Shown here: piece by piece, positions 50,252 through 62,471 of the stretch
Layout of the letters: every line of letters begins with the position of its first letter
Position numbering within the stretch: the stretch's first letter is position 1
Assembly (NCBI GenBank): GCA_030407005.1
Contig: JAUDYN010000008.1
Coordinates: 2,170,001-2,234,000 of the forward strand
Length of the DNA stretch: 64,000 nucleotides
Reading direction: 5' to 3'
Origin: Desarmillaria ectypa
Lineage: Eukaryota; Basidiomycota; Agaricomycetes; Agaricales; Physalacriaceae
Notes under the pieces: generated by a model
Told to the model about the DNA's origin: nothing
Seen by the model: only the letters and a program-made list of their open reading frames with translations
Database searches by the model: none
Translations under genes and position numbers: made by a program

Positions 50252-52073
50252 TTAGTTGGTGGTATCATTAGTGTGGTGCGTGGCAGCGATTCCGACTCGG
50301 CTGTTAGTAGCGTCGTAGACACTGTAGAACCTCTGGAGGAAGGCAAACCCATCTGAAGGAAAGGAGGGTCAGTCGTGCTTAGAGGAGAAGTAGAGATCAC
50401 CACGAACCAATGAAGTCGAGGCCTGAGCCATCCATGCTTCCCATGTCAGCTACAATAAGATAAATTCCGTCGGCCTTGCCACCCATCATGGTGTTCAAGC
50501 TCCTAGGCCAGATCTGCGCATTGGGTGTCATATCGAAAGTATTCTGATCACCAGAGTCATTCTCTTGGTCTTAGGAGTTTGAACAAGGCAGCTCACCGAA
50601 CCAATCTTGAAGGAAAGGTTCTTCATCTTCTTGAATTGCGCCTCAGTGACAGAGAGAAGTCCAGTAGATCTGAAAAACGGGTCAACATGTTTCATGGAGG
50701 AAATATTACAGGTCATACTCGTCCATCTTGGCTCCCGTAGCCGTCGTGTACTTCTTGAAAGCACCGCTTGACAAAAGAAGGAGAGTAGTTCCGGTATCAA
50801 CGATACCTGCAGAAGTCGACATGATAGCGGTGTTCCCATATGTCAGCGACTGGTCGATACCCCAGTACTTGTTGGCTGGAGACGTAGAAGTGATTGGAAC
50901 GTAGGTGATTTCTCCCGTGTACCTAGTTAGGGTATTATTCAAGGCAACGAAACGAGGAGAATTATAGCATACTTAGAAGCATCCTCAGAACCAAAGGTTA
51001 ATTCTCCGTTCGCCATGTCCGTACCCGTCGTCGGCACGTACGAAATACCAATCGACTCTTTTTCGATCTTGCCTTCGCTCTTGAGGTTGTCGGTAACGGT
51101 AGGGATGGTTCCCGAGCCACTGACAGTGCCTGAGAGATATGCCATCAGTTAAAGTATTAACTAGAGAGGGGAGTGTACGACGTACCCTGGGTAAGGTCCA
51201 CCGGTCCAATGCTGCAAGCCAGCTTACGTCAAACATCGTTCTACGAAAAGAAAGGCGAACGTACCCAAGGATTCCGTCAACTCCACTGAAACCTTCAGCA
51301 GAGGAGGCGACGCCAATGGACTGTTCGTTGATGACAAGGTCGGGGGCAAGTTCCACTCGGTCGGTGTCTGAAGGTGTATGTTAGCAGGTCACTGGTGACT
51401 ACAAGTGTGAAGCATACATTCTGTTCCAGTGAAGGATCCAGATCCATAGCTGACGTTCTACAGATAGAGACCTATGTAGGCGATATCACTTCATCATAAA
51501 TAGAGACGTACAACAGTCTTTCGAGTGCTGGTAAAGGTCATCAATCAGCACCCTAGCGACAAAGGACTACTAGGCTCGCACCTCTTGCTTGAGGATGATG
51601 GAACATATTCCTTGTCAGCACCGACCCAGGTGTTGGAGCTTCCTGTATAATGAATGAGCAAAAAAGCGAGAGGGTTCAACGAAAAATACGCGCCCGTGTC
51701 AATAAGAAGAGTAAAGGCCTGCGCTGACTGACCAACCTTCACGGTGGTGGTATAAGTAACGGCTGGAAACAAGATCACTATCAACACCTATACAGGTCTA
51801 GTATTCATCCAAGTACCCACCAGCATCCGTCACGTCAATTGAGTTTCCACTACCGCCGGTCTGGTCGCTAGGCTCAGTGCCTTCCGAGCCGCGGTGGTGA
51901 TGGTGACTCCTCGTTGCGCGTAGCTCTTGGATGCCAAGAGGGCCGTGAGGCTGCATACCGGATAGGAGCTTCTGGGCGCGAGCCCTGTCGCGAGCAAGAA
52001 TGTCCTTCGCATGTCCGACCTTGGGGTGAAGCCGGGAAGCAAAGGGAAGAGCGGTGATCAAAATGCGAGACAT
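50252..52073 (-). CDS. Pepsin-like aspartic protease (A1 family)
   Basis: A secreted acid endopeptidase like fungal polyporopepsins. The start MSRILITALPFASRLHPK gives only a weak signal sequence. A propeptide follows (KDILARDRARAQKLLSG, a His run and GSEGTEP). The mature part has VTYTTTVKVGQSAQAFTLL, then the first catalytic motif IDTGSSNTWVG, split by an intron (51643-51693) that starts with GC. Later come TGTDMANGELTFGSEDASKY, then YTGEITYVPITSTSPANKYW, SAGIVDTGTTLLLLSSGAFK (second catalytic Asp) and GGKADGIYLIVADMG. After the last intron the ending is DGFAFLQRFYSVYDATNSRV plus GIAATHHTNDTTN. A TATAAA box sits 88 bp upstream. Confidence 0.9.
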
Positions 52074-52691
52074 GATGCAAATTCAGCAGAGAAAGGTTAG
52101 TATCCAAGAGATATGATGGGGGTTTGTGAAGATAGAAGCAAACCCCTCAGCCTCTCGGACTTTATAGTCGTATCTTGTTTGTCTATGTCGTGGATGCGTT
52201 GTTCAGAAGAGCCCTAAAAATGGAATAGAGATAGCATTAGACGAGCTTCCGATCGGACACAAACCAGGCCGGTGATCAGGCATTAGGAGGCCACATACGC
52301 GTAAGGGGCCGCTACCGCGACTGAGAGACACGATATGAGCGACCATGGCTCCAGGCTTGACGGCACATTCTGCCTGCGAGACATTAGCCGTGAGATCGGA
52401 TAATTAAAATGACATTACTCTACCTGAGCGAGGAGCAAGTACCAATTCGTCACTTCATCCGAATGAAGGTATGACAATGCAGTAAAACGTGTCGGTAATA
52501 TCAAGACGAGCACCACAAGCGAATACATCAGATGTCTTGTCGATACGCAGCAGGTGTAGCACATTGCAGCACAGCTCTAGGACAAAAGAGAAAGCCTCCG
52601 TCGCAGGGTGCATCAATGGGAATGTGATTGAAGTTGTTGCGAATTGGCAATTGCGATCACGACAAAAATAAGATTTCCAAAATTAGCCTAC
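52074..52691. other. Intergenic region
   Basis: Protease promoter and downstream region of the aldo/keto reductase. If the GTAAGT at the reductase stop is used as a donor, a further exon of that gene could lie here. Confidence 0.35.
52161..52166 (-). promoter_or_regulatory. TATA box of aspartic protease
   Basis: TATAAA on the minus strand, 88 bp upstream of the start codon. Confidence 0.5.
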
Positions 52692-54030
52692 TTACTGGAC
52701 GTAGTACCTTTGAAAACCAGCAATGAGTAGCAGTGCCCCCAAGGCGACCGTGTGCCATGGCCGAACCTTTAAGCGAGCGACAAGTGTACAAATCCTCAAG
52801 GGACCAGGCGGCCCAAGCGCACCAGCTTCGTCGATTGCAGCAGTCTCCTCTTTCGTCAATGGTGCTGTTCGCGCGCAGTAGTTAAAGATCAGGTCAATAA
52901 ATCAATTAGGCATGACAACTCACTAAGATCTGCTACATCCAAGTACTCCAAAAGACGCTCCTTCTTTGAGCTTGTTCTGGAAATGGGAAATTGAAAATGA
53001 GAAGCGATACGTATCAAGCGACTCGGAACCTACGTCACGATAACGGCGCCCTTACTGATGACCCATAGTTGTAGCACCTGGGCTGGCGTCGCATTGCGGC
53101 GCTGCGCAGCTTGAGAGACTGGGGCATCAACAGGACCTCCTGGTGCTTTCGTGATCGGGCTGAGAGCGTGTGAGTGCATGTCGTGGAAAAGGAGCAAAGA
53201 GACCTACGTCAGGCTGCTGTAAGCTTCCACGACAATGCCGTGTTTCTTACAATATTCGAGTACTGGAACTGCTTCCGCGTAATTGTACGGATGAAGGTTA
53301 ATCTACGCCACCATTGTCAGGACCGTGTATCTCTTGGTAGTGCTCTACAGACACTTACTTGATTGACAGCTGGGACGACTTTCGCGATCTTGACAACTTT
53401 TTCAAGGTGTTCGACTCCGAAATTGCTTACACCTATACTCCTGGGACGCGAATTAAGCAACCGGCAGTGATAGTGTCCTACGAGATACGCACTTGGATAA
53501 GCCGTCCTCCTTGATTTTCTCGAGCTCCTTCCAAGCGTTCTCGAGACTTCCCGTGACAAGTCGTGGTGAGTGAATGAGGTAAAGGTCAACGTATTTCAGG
53601 CCGAGCTAGCCGCTGATAAGGACCATTCAGTCAACCAATGAGTGGTCTTCACACCTTTGTCAGGCTCTTCCGGACCTCTTGTTGAATATCTCCGCCACTA
53701 TACTTCGTTGCAACATAAAGACTCTTTCGGTCCAATCCGCTCTCCCTGATTCCTATACCGACGCCCTCCTCGGTTTGATAGTCTTCGGATGAACTGTCAA
53801 ATTACGCCGCCAGTTGAAAACAGAACACCCACATGCAGCGGTATCGATATGACTAAACCCTGCCTCCAGGGCCTGCTCGACGTATGGCGCAACGTCCTGG
53901 AACTTCCAGACTGAACCTGTTCCATAAGCAATAAGAGGGATCTTGGAGGCGCATCAGCTGATATCGGCGCGCTACACGACGGCTAGCTCACCTCAGTACC
54001 GTCGTTCAAAGGGATGGTTCCAAACGCCAT
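52692..54030 (-). CDS. Aldo/keto reductase with hydrophobic C-terminal tail
   Basis: An NADPH-dependent oxidoreductase of AKR type. It begins MAFGTIPLNDGTE. After the first intron come PLIAYGTGSVWKFQ, VEQALEAGFSHIDTAA (active-site Asp), YQTEEGVGIGIRESGLDR, SLYVATKYSGGDIQQEVRKS (active-site Lys), LKYVDLYLIHSPR (active-site His), SIGVSNFGVEHLEKV, NLHPYNYAEAVPVLEYCKKH and GIVVEAYSSL. The usual end of the barrel is ITKAPGGPV ... TSSKKERLLEYLDVADL. A tail then adds PWHTVALGALLLIAGFQRYY, a single hydrophobic helix, before the stop. The stop overlaps a perfect GTAAGT, so a further exon cannot be excluded. Confidence 0.85.
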
Positions 54031-54216
54031 GGTGGTCGCTGCTGAGCAATCACGAATGTTCTAAATATTTCCGCTGGCCATTCGACGCGACTATGAGAGC
54101 AGATGATGCAAAAGGTGACCGGAGTGTGACCGGCAGGGAGATAGGCAGATTTGTGCCGGATCTGCGCGCTCCGCAGCTAGCCGCTGCTCTGCCGCTAATT
54201 TACGAGTCCGCTCATC

Positions 54217-55565
54217 ATGTCGGACGACGTGGACACTCTCTTTGCTCCTATGACCGACGACGGCCCTGCAACAACCTCGAGCCGGAAGAGGAGAAGGTCG
54301 GACGACAGCCAGTCAGATCAAGATTCGCCGGACGAACTTGGGGCACAGGTCAGGGCTGCGAGGAATATCAGAAGAGACGAGGCCTTTTACTTTGAAGACG
54401 GGAGCTGCATCCTTCTGGTCGAGGATGTCTTGTTTAACGTGCGTGACTGACGGCTTGATATAGTACACTGATAATTGTTTACCTTTTTACAGGTCCATCG
54501 AACTATGCTCTCAAAGGACGGCTCTTCCTTCAAGACGATGTTTACCTTGCCTCAGGGTAGCAAAGCAGCTGAGGGGACCTCTGACGATAATCCCATATCT
54601 CTGATGGGAGATAGCGCTAAAGAATTCAGAAATTTTCTCGAGGCCCTCTATGCCTTGTGAGCACAGCACGTATCTGATGCATCTGGCCATTGCTTTTAAG
54701 AGTTTTTCCCAGACCTCCAGAAATGCGAGCTCTAGCGACGGATGTGTCCAAGCTCATCGATATCGCCCGCATATCAAACAAGTATTCCTTCAAATCGCTG
54801 GAAACATGGGCCCTTGACGCTATCCAGGAATATATCAACCACCGTCCAAGCCCCATGCCTTCCTTTCCCTTCTCATTCTTCACCCAACCTGCACTGACAG
54901 CAACACCTATCTTGTTCGGTTCTGAATCCGAAACTATCACGCAACTGACTCGCTTAATGCGTCTGGCGCAGATGTGTAATCACGAACGGCTGCTCAATAC
55001 GATGATTGGCCTATTGAGACAGCTCATGACCACATCTCCACGTTACGCCTACCTTGCCATGGCCCTCTCAGACGAACTTTCTCTCCGATCTCTACGTGGC
55101 GAGGCTTACTTGGAGGTCATGCAGAAGTCTGTGGTGGTCAAGAAAGGCCATGCCGACCTAGGCGACGTTGACGAGGAGGGCCGGTTGATCATCAGTTCTA
55201 CTGAACAATTGCGACTACTAACGGGCTATTATCGCCTATCCAGAACGTGGGAGAGACTGAGACTAACCGCCCCTCGTATCGACCACTCGCCCTCATGCAA
55301 TGCAACATGGCATCAGCCTTCATGTTCCCAGAGTTGGGTCGAATTCTGGAAGGAAAAAACGAGGGGCGATGCCGTACTTTCTTTGGGACTGGCGGATGTA
55401 CTGGGGAGACTCAAACAAGTACAAAAGGACTTTGATCGTTGGGGCAGCGCTACCTACATGCATCAAGACTGTCGGCTAGCAGCTCGACGAAGCATTTTGC
55501 ATATGATCAAAACGGTGGAAGACGCTCTGCCGGATTACTTTTCGGAAGACAAGGATGATGATTGA
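54217..55565 (+). CDS. BTB/POZ domain protein
   Basis: The N-terminus is polar with a basic patch (SSRKRRRSDDSQSDQDSPDE). A BTB fold follows: EAFYFEDGSCILLVEDVLFN, then after an intron VHRTMLSKDGSSFKTMFTLP, NPISLMGDSAKEFRNFLEAL. The next exon has SKLIDIARISNKYSFKSLET and WALDAIQEYI. A long helical C-terminal region with several Cys and His (PSCNATWHQPSCSQSW) ends in PDYFSEDKDDD. Fungi, mushrooms in particular, have many BTB proteins of unknown partner, often CUL3-type adaptors. It diverges from the reductase gene over 186 bp. Confidence 0.82.
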
Positions 55566-55686
55566 TACTCATTCGTACGTACTTGTTGTAATTCCAAGTG
55601 TAACAGTAAAATACAGTATATATATTTTGTACAGATGACGATAGATACAACGTATACAGACAGCTACCAGGCGTTATGGTTTTTTT

Positions 55687-56339
55687 TTACACTTTCCTCT
55701 TTCCTTTTCCCCGTTTTCCGGATGGTTGTGACGAGCCTTTCACGGGCACTGATACCCCATACCCCTGAGGAGCGCTATCCACAGCCCACGGAACTTTATT
55801 GGCGATAAACAAACGCCCCGGTGGTTGTCTAGCAGTCTGTCTCTGAGAATTCGGCATCATCATCATACTCTGCATGATTTCATCTACACCCATGTTAGAC
55901 TGTGGTCGTTCGGTCCCAATTCTGGATCCGCGGAACATGATTTGCTGTTCAAGTATCTCGTTTTCCTCGACTATTCTCACTTCACGGCGTAAGCTATCTA
56001 TAATTTGCTCCGCCAAATCTGTGAGAACATATGAGTGATGTTCTAGCATCATTGGATCGTGGACTTACCCTGCGCCCTGGAGGGCGTCGTAGGTCGCTCA
56101 ATCAAGACAGGTTGTCCAGCCTCCTCTTCTTCCGGCCTTGGTTGGTACAACTTCAGGAGATTGTCATGCTTCATGTCGAATTTTGACTGCGAAATTACGG
56201 ATTCCGAGTCTGAATGTGAAGTCTTGTCATCTCCATGGTTTGATTCGAGTGAATCATCCGGTGATGGTGAACGCGTGAGCGGGGGAGTGTATAATAATGG
56301 ATGACTGGTCAAAGCAGGGATTGCGAATTTGGGAGGCAT
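55687..56339 (-). CDS. Uncharacterised charged protein
   Basis: Two exons. The start MPPKFAIPALTSHPLLYTPP leads to a Ser/Asp-rich stretch (SPSPDDSLESNHGDDKTSHS), then MKHDNLLKLYQPRPEEEEAG. A 51-nt intron (GTAAGT...TCACAG) follows GRAQ-type sequence. Exon 2 has a short coiled-coil candidate (LAEQIIDSLRREVRIVEENE) and a Met run (DEIMQSMMMMPNSQRQTARQ). It ends in a basic tail (SSQPSGKRGKGKRKV). I do not recognise the family. The clean intron and strong compositional bias support it as coding. Confidence 0.6.
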
Positions 56340-58460
56340 CTTCACCAATATTCAGAGAGGATTTCAGTATGAAAGGAGTCAAAGAGATTCCAAAAAAGCT
56401 TAAAGAGCGCTTAAAACAGGTGTCATTGTTCGACACAAGGCCCTGAGAACTTCGCGTGCCATCAACTTAATAGAGACAAATAACGCGTCCCTTTTAGGCA
56501 TTGACTTGCGATCATGCTCTATCACTCACTGAGAGGACTGGGAGCTTTCGAATCCACTATAGAGTCGTATTCGCCCTGAGACTCCAACCTGTGGTACCTG
56601 TGTGGCGCTCACTTCCGCCGAGGCAGTCTGCTTTTACTGTCATGACAGATGGGGACGATCAGGTGCGCCATGGCTTATCAGTCCCTCAGTTCCTGTGATG
56701 CATGATGATCTAGAGCTCCCAACTCGTCTCAGTGTATCCCGAAAACAACGGAGTTAAATATTCACATAGACCCAGGTTTTCGATTTCAAGACGAAAATTT
56801 ATGGAAAAGCGAACGAGTTTGATGAAACAAGCGATTTTCCTGGCACCAGTCGTTGTATGGTTTCTTGATCATCGACGCGCTCATCTAAAGCATAGTGTGG
56901 TCGAGTCACACCGGCGTCGCGGTCCGACGGATACCTTGGTCCGGCCCCGTCTCTCTTTCAACGTCATCGTTTCGAAAACTCTACCACGAATTCGCTCAGA
57001 ATCCATTGGCACTATGCACTTTTCTGCAAGGGTGGACAAGATACCCCTTCAGGGATTCTTGATTCCCAAGTTCAAGAATGGCCCTTTTGGTTAATAAACG
57101 CGACAGGTCACAGAATACATTCACAGCTAAATTCTTGTGCTGCTCTTGATTTGGAACGATCATCTGCAAATATTTCGTGGTCCCCCCGGCAGCGGAGGAA
57201 TTCTCCTGTGCTGCTCAAGTCATCATCAGCTCTGTTTAATCTTGCGAGCCTGCGTCATTACATGCCAAGCAGCTTCATCAGCCACGGCGTGCTCCAATAT
57301 CCCAACCTTGACGGTTCGGCTATTGCTCCCAAGTCTTTGGTTGTCGTTCTCTCTTTGGGTCCCGTGGTTCTTTGATTTCCAGCTTCGACTACCGCGGTGC
57401 TTCGCGGCAGAACGACCGAGTGCTATTGATCTGCCATCAACAATGCGCATCTGCGTTTCGCGGATCACAGTTTTAATTGTATGTCTTTATCTCCGAGTTG
57501 CCATTACCAAGCCTTTTGAAGGTCCGCAGGTGAGACGTCCTTCGTCGCCGTATCAGTATACATTCCATTGAACGAGTCCGGGAGCGGGGCGAGTCCGAAG
57601 GGATCGTGCTGAGTCTCTGTATCTGTCCATTTGATTGAAAATCAAGACGTTGCAGGGATCTTGAGCGAAAAAAAGGCAGAGTACGAACTTTCTTTCAAAG
57701 ATGAATTCTTGCACTGATTGGAGATTATCAGCATAGGCATTTCGCGAACCTGGGCTGCATACACGTACTACATCCACATGATAAGTAACATAAATATGGA
57801 TCTCTTTCAACTCTTCTGTCGAATTCGAAGATGGTCAGTCATGCTACCTAGCTGTCAGAATTTCTCTTGCGTCACGTCATTTCTCGGAGGAGTCTCTCTT
57901 GCGATGGGATTCTCAGTCCCACGGTCTCTCGGACGGTGAAAGCTGACTGTCCACATGTGCTTGAGCTTTCGGGACTTCTTTCAACGGCTCAGTTGCGTTT
58001 CGGTTGCATCCGTAGCCCGTGGCAATATAGTAAGAAATACATTTCGAAAGTTCTCGAATAGTTGATACTAAGCATTTTAGCCGTAGATGCTGCGCGCGCG
58101 CATGTGGGGCGTTACGTTCGCTATACGGCAGACCTCCTGCAGAAGTGTACTTGACGTGGAACAGCTCCTTACCAGTGGGACGTGTAATCTGTAATCCACA
58201 ACATTGACGGCGGCCTTCTGCCTGCGAAACTAATGATTTTCACGACAAACATTACTGGAAAACCATCACGATAGTTAATTAGATACAGTACTAGTTAGTA
58301 TACAGGCGTCTTACTAATCGCGCTACCTTGGCAACCGGTTTGACGCAGCGGAAATGATGTCATATCATAGTAACAGCGCCCATAGCCCTGCCTCATTGCC
58401 TCATTATATATTGATATAAGACACTTGACTTCGTACTACCACGACGCCAGCTAATCAAGA
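56340..58460. other. Gene-poor region
   Basis: 2.1 kb without a recognisable gene. ORFs at 56732-57094 (+), 57137-57571 (+) and 57226-57468 (-) have no family motifs. The PLD promoter is at the right end. Confidence 0.4.
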
Positions 58461-61400
58461 ATGAGTTTCCTCAAAAAAATTATCGACAAAATTCCAGAAG
58501 GAATAGAGCATGCTAGGCAGGAAGCCGTAGGTAAGAGAGCCTAATCTGCTTGGTTTCTGCAGTGCAGCCCTATTCATCCACTTCCCACAGGAATCTTACG
58601 TCCTAATCGTAAGCCATTCCGTTATCGGATTTTGTTGAAATATCTAACATATTGAAATCCAGGCCGCCACGATGATCCTGAAGAGAAAGAGGCTGATGAG
58701 ATTAGGGCGGCTATCAACAACAGCCACCGCTTTTCTAGTTTTGCGGAGGAGAGGGCTGGAAATTTCGTGAAATGGCACATTGATGGGCATGATTATATGT
58801 GGGCGCTCTCTGAGCTGATTGAAAACGCTAGAGAAGCGATATTCATCCTGGTATGCCCTTCGCTTTGCAGTTTAGTCTCACCTTTATAATACATTGTAGG
58901 ACTGGTGGCTCACCCCCGAACTTTACCTCCGTCGTCCCCCTGCGGACTACCCTGAATATCGTCTTGATCGCCTGCTGAAACGCAAGGCAGAGCAAGGCGT
59001 CAAGATCTATGTCGTCGTATACAAAGAAGTCACTCAGACGATGGCCATGAGCTCTTGGCACACCAAGCACACCCTCGATGATCTTCACCCCAACATCACT
59101 TGCCTGCGCCACCCAGATCACATCGGTTCCAAGGATAGTGTCCAGTTCTGGTCCCACCACGAGAAAGCCGTTGTGGTTGACAATCATTATGCGTGTATCG
59201 GCGGTCTTGATTTGTGCTTCGGACGGTGGGACACACATAACCACCCTCTTTCAGATGTGCACCCGACAGATTTTAGTCGGACCCTGTTCCCCGGTCAGGA
59301 TTACAACAATGCGCGGATCATGGATTTCAAAGATGTGAGATGGTACGCAAGTAACACGCTTGATATTTTGGAGAGCGCGAGGATGCCTTGGCATGATGTA
59401 GATGTTCCATTTCATCATGATATGCAGAGTATTTGATGCGTTCTCCATAGGTCCATATGTCCTTGACTGGGCCCGTAGTACTGGATATCGTCCAGCACTT
59501 CGTCGAGCGGTGGAATGAAATCAAGAAGCGCAAGGTTAGTGGCTTCTGTTCTTCTCAGTAATACTTCCGTTTTGACGACCCTTTTTTATTTGTAGTATCG
59601 TGATAAAGAGTACGAGATCTTTCTATTATTATCATTCGTTCTCCTAATCTGGTCTAAGGGATGTCGACTGGCTCTCCTTGCCCCATGATGTCGAAGCCGC
59701 CCCCAATGAGGCTGTTGCTCGTAAGAGTATTCACGATCCGTTGTAGTCGTCTTTGCTAATGTTTGACAGGCCACCCTCACCGTGAACATTGGGCGGAGGT
59801 GGGACGCAAGTACCGTCAGAGATGGCATCGCCACGTATACGGTGACGAGGAAGAAGACGAAGAGCCAGGATACAAGAGGCCACCTACACCATCGTGCCGA
59901 GTCCAGGTTGTACGCAGCGTCTCAGACTGGAGCCACGGTGTTTTGACAGAGCACAGTATCCAAAATGCCTGTGAGTATCGTATTATGGGCATTTTCTTGG
60001 CCAAGGTTGACATCCCTTCAGACATTCAGTTGATCCTCGAGGCGAATCACTTCATCTACATTGAGAATCAATTCTTGTGAGTATTTTCTTTCCTTTATAT
60101 GCAGACTAGCCACAACGATACTCTCAAGTATTTCTGCTACTAAGGAAGGTGGTCAAGTTGTTAATCTCATCGGGAAGGCTCTAGTCGAGCGTATCGTCCG
60201 AGCGGCGCAAGAAGGGAAGAAGTTCCAGGTGATCATCTGTATCCCTGAACTCCCAGGATTCGCGGGCAATGTCAAGGATGAGTCTTCGCTGAAGATCATC
60301 ATGGCCGGCCAATACCGCACTATGAACCGTGGTAGCAGCAGTATCTATGAGGAAATAAGGAAGGCTGGATATGAACCGTGGGTTCCGAATCGTCCTCTCT
60401 TAATCAGCAACTTTGATAATTCTTGGATGCAGCTCGGATTACATTCGGTTCTTCCACTTGAGGTCATATGATAGAATCAACTCACCCGGTGGGTTTAACC
60501 TATTTTTCGCTTGTCTGGCATCCATATCTAATGCTTGTACTACCACAGCTAGGTATATCGCTAGGATGGAGGAAATTTCGGGCGTCAAATTCCTTGAGGC
60601 ACAAGTTGCACTTGCACGTATATGGATCGGCGACGTTTCGGAAGGGATACAAAAAGAGGTTACTATTGCATTGCCTAAGGCTACAACAGAAGGGCTATTC
60701 GTCACGGAGAAGTCATCGGAGAAGAAGAAAGACGACAGTATCGTCAAGGTATGACCATATGCGTTCCATCGCTATTTTTACAAAACTCGGCATCAGGTTC
60801 CCATCCCCGAGACAGAGGAGGCCGCCAGAGAAATCATTCGGCGATGGGAGAGCGCCTCTGAGCAAATTCGTGATGACGAACTCGTCAGCGATAGCGTGGC
60901 GCAACACATGCTTGATGACAAGACAAGCTTGGCAGATGAGTTATGGGAAGGCTCGGAGGAGGAGGAATTGAACGCGTAGGTTGCGTCCGTGAAACGCCAT
61001 CCCTTTTACTAATAGGCTGCTACAGATACGTCTCGGAATTGTTGTATATTCACTCCAAATTGATGATCGTCGATGATACCAGAGTCATCGTATGTGTATT
61101 TCACCATGTCTATGAGCTTCTCTGACTTCACGGTTCACAGATGGGATCTGCTAATATCAATGACAGAAGTCAGAAGGTAAGTCTTAAATGGTTGTTCGCT
61201 ATATGATACTCAAACGTGAACTTCAAAGGGTGACGGTGACTCGGAAATTGCACTCGTAGTGGAAGACACCGACATGGTTGAATCTACGATGGACGGACAA
61301 CGTGTCATGGTTTCGAGATTTGCCACGTCGCTTAGGCGTAAGCTATTCAGAGGTACATATCTTGCCGTCTCCATAGTTCTGTACCACTAACCTAACAACG

Positions 61401-61949
61401 ACAGAACATCTTGGTCTCATTGAACCTCAATGGCCCCATCAGAGGTCTAAAGAACCCGACTCGTTCATGCATCCTGCTCCTCATCCTAACGACAACGAAT
61501 TTGACTTGAGGGAAGATGACTTGGTGGCTGATCCGATTTCAGTTGCTACACTTGCTCTGTGGAATGGCACCGCACAGAAGAACAGAGAAATATTTACCGA
61601 GCTGTTCCGTCCTGTGCCGTCGAACTTGGTTAGGGACTGGAAGGCTTATGAGGTTTGTCTCCATTTGGTTGTGATTGATGGTGTAGGTGACTGATGATGG
61701 AGCGATTAGACTTATGTTCCGAAAGTCAAGACTGGCCATGTCATTCCCGGCACTACCCTTGATAGGCTTAAGAGCCGTTTGTCAGAGGTTAAGGGAGCGT
61801 TAGTTGAATGTCCTTTGGTTCGTCCTTTTTATTGGCGATTTTCTTGGGGCTCATCGGATTTTGTTCAGGACTTCCTCATAGATGATAAGGAATTCGTTTC
61901 CGGTCCGGAATGGGCTGGCTTGAATCCCACGTTGCCTATCTATATTTAG
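58461..61949 (+). CDS. Phospholipase D
   Basis: It hydrolyses phosphatidylcholine to phosphatidic acid at membranes. It starts MSFLKKIIDKIPEGIEHARQ. The first catalytic region has WHIDGHDYMWALSELIENAR, ILDWWLTPELYLRRPP and the HKD-type motif FWSHHEKAVVVDNHYACIGG with LDLCFGRWD. Middle exons give HDVHMSLTGPVVLDIVQHF, VDWLSLPHDVEAAPNEAVA, QVVRSVSDWSHGVLTEHSIQ, EANHFIYIENQF and YIRFFHLRSYDRIN. The second HKD motif is YIHSKLMIVDDTRVI, followed by MGSANINDRSQKGD and DSEIALVVEDTDMVES. It ends AGLNPTLPIYI. Two introns (GTAGATG...CCATAG; GTACGAG...TCTAAG) remove apparent stops near 59.4 and 59.6 kb. It lacks the N-terminal PX/PH domains of Spo14-type enzymes. Confidence 0.9.
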
Positions 61950-62471
61950 AGGAGATGAATGAGTAAATGGTAAGTGACGAAGGAACGATGTATATATACC
62001 CTCCCTGTACGTAGTAGCGACATTGTTGATATATTGATACGCATCTGTGAGTTTGTGACTTAGATTGGACAGTCAAGTGGCTTGTCGCAAAATGTCTATT
62101 GGACCCGTTTACTCCTTAGGTGCCCTCCTTCCGTTCATTATGCGCAGCCTCCATTTGGACAATTGAAACGTTAATTCAAGTACTATTTTGCAGCCGAAAA
62201 AGGTCGTTGTGGGTGGATGTTAGCACTGATCCGCGAATGATTTTAGAACCGTGCGAGAGATGCGGATTCAAATGAGCATCACTCCGAGCGTTCTCGCTGA
62301 CCCTTATCGGTTCCGAAAGAGTATCCGCCTTGATGAGCGCAAGGGTATTCCATGTAAAAGAGGTCGTCGTCTCACTCTCTTACTTACACAAAGACTAGTT
62401 GGCGAAACTTATGTAAATCAACGAATATTTATTGCTGTTGAACCATGTTGTACATTTTACCCTTGAATTCA
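61950..62471. other. Convergent intergenic region
   Basis: 522 bp between the PLD and P450 stop codons. No gene is recognised. Confidence 0.4.

Noticed and set aside
57137..57571. 144-codon plus ORF and the opposite 80-codon minus ORF
   Set aside because: The composition is not protein-like on the plus strand, and I recognise no domain on either strand.
59395..59640. Stops in the phospholipase D gene near 59.43 and 59.6 kb suggesting a pseudogene
   Set aside because: Introns with good borders remove them and join HDVHMSLTGPVV and KEDVDWLSLPHD, as the family expects.
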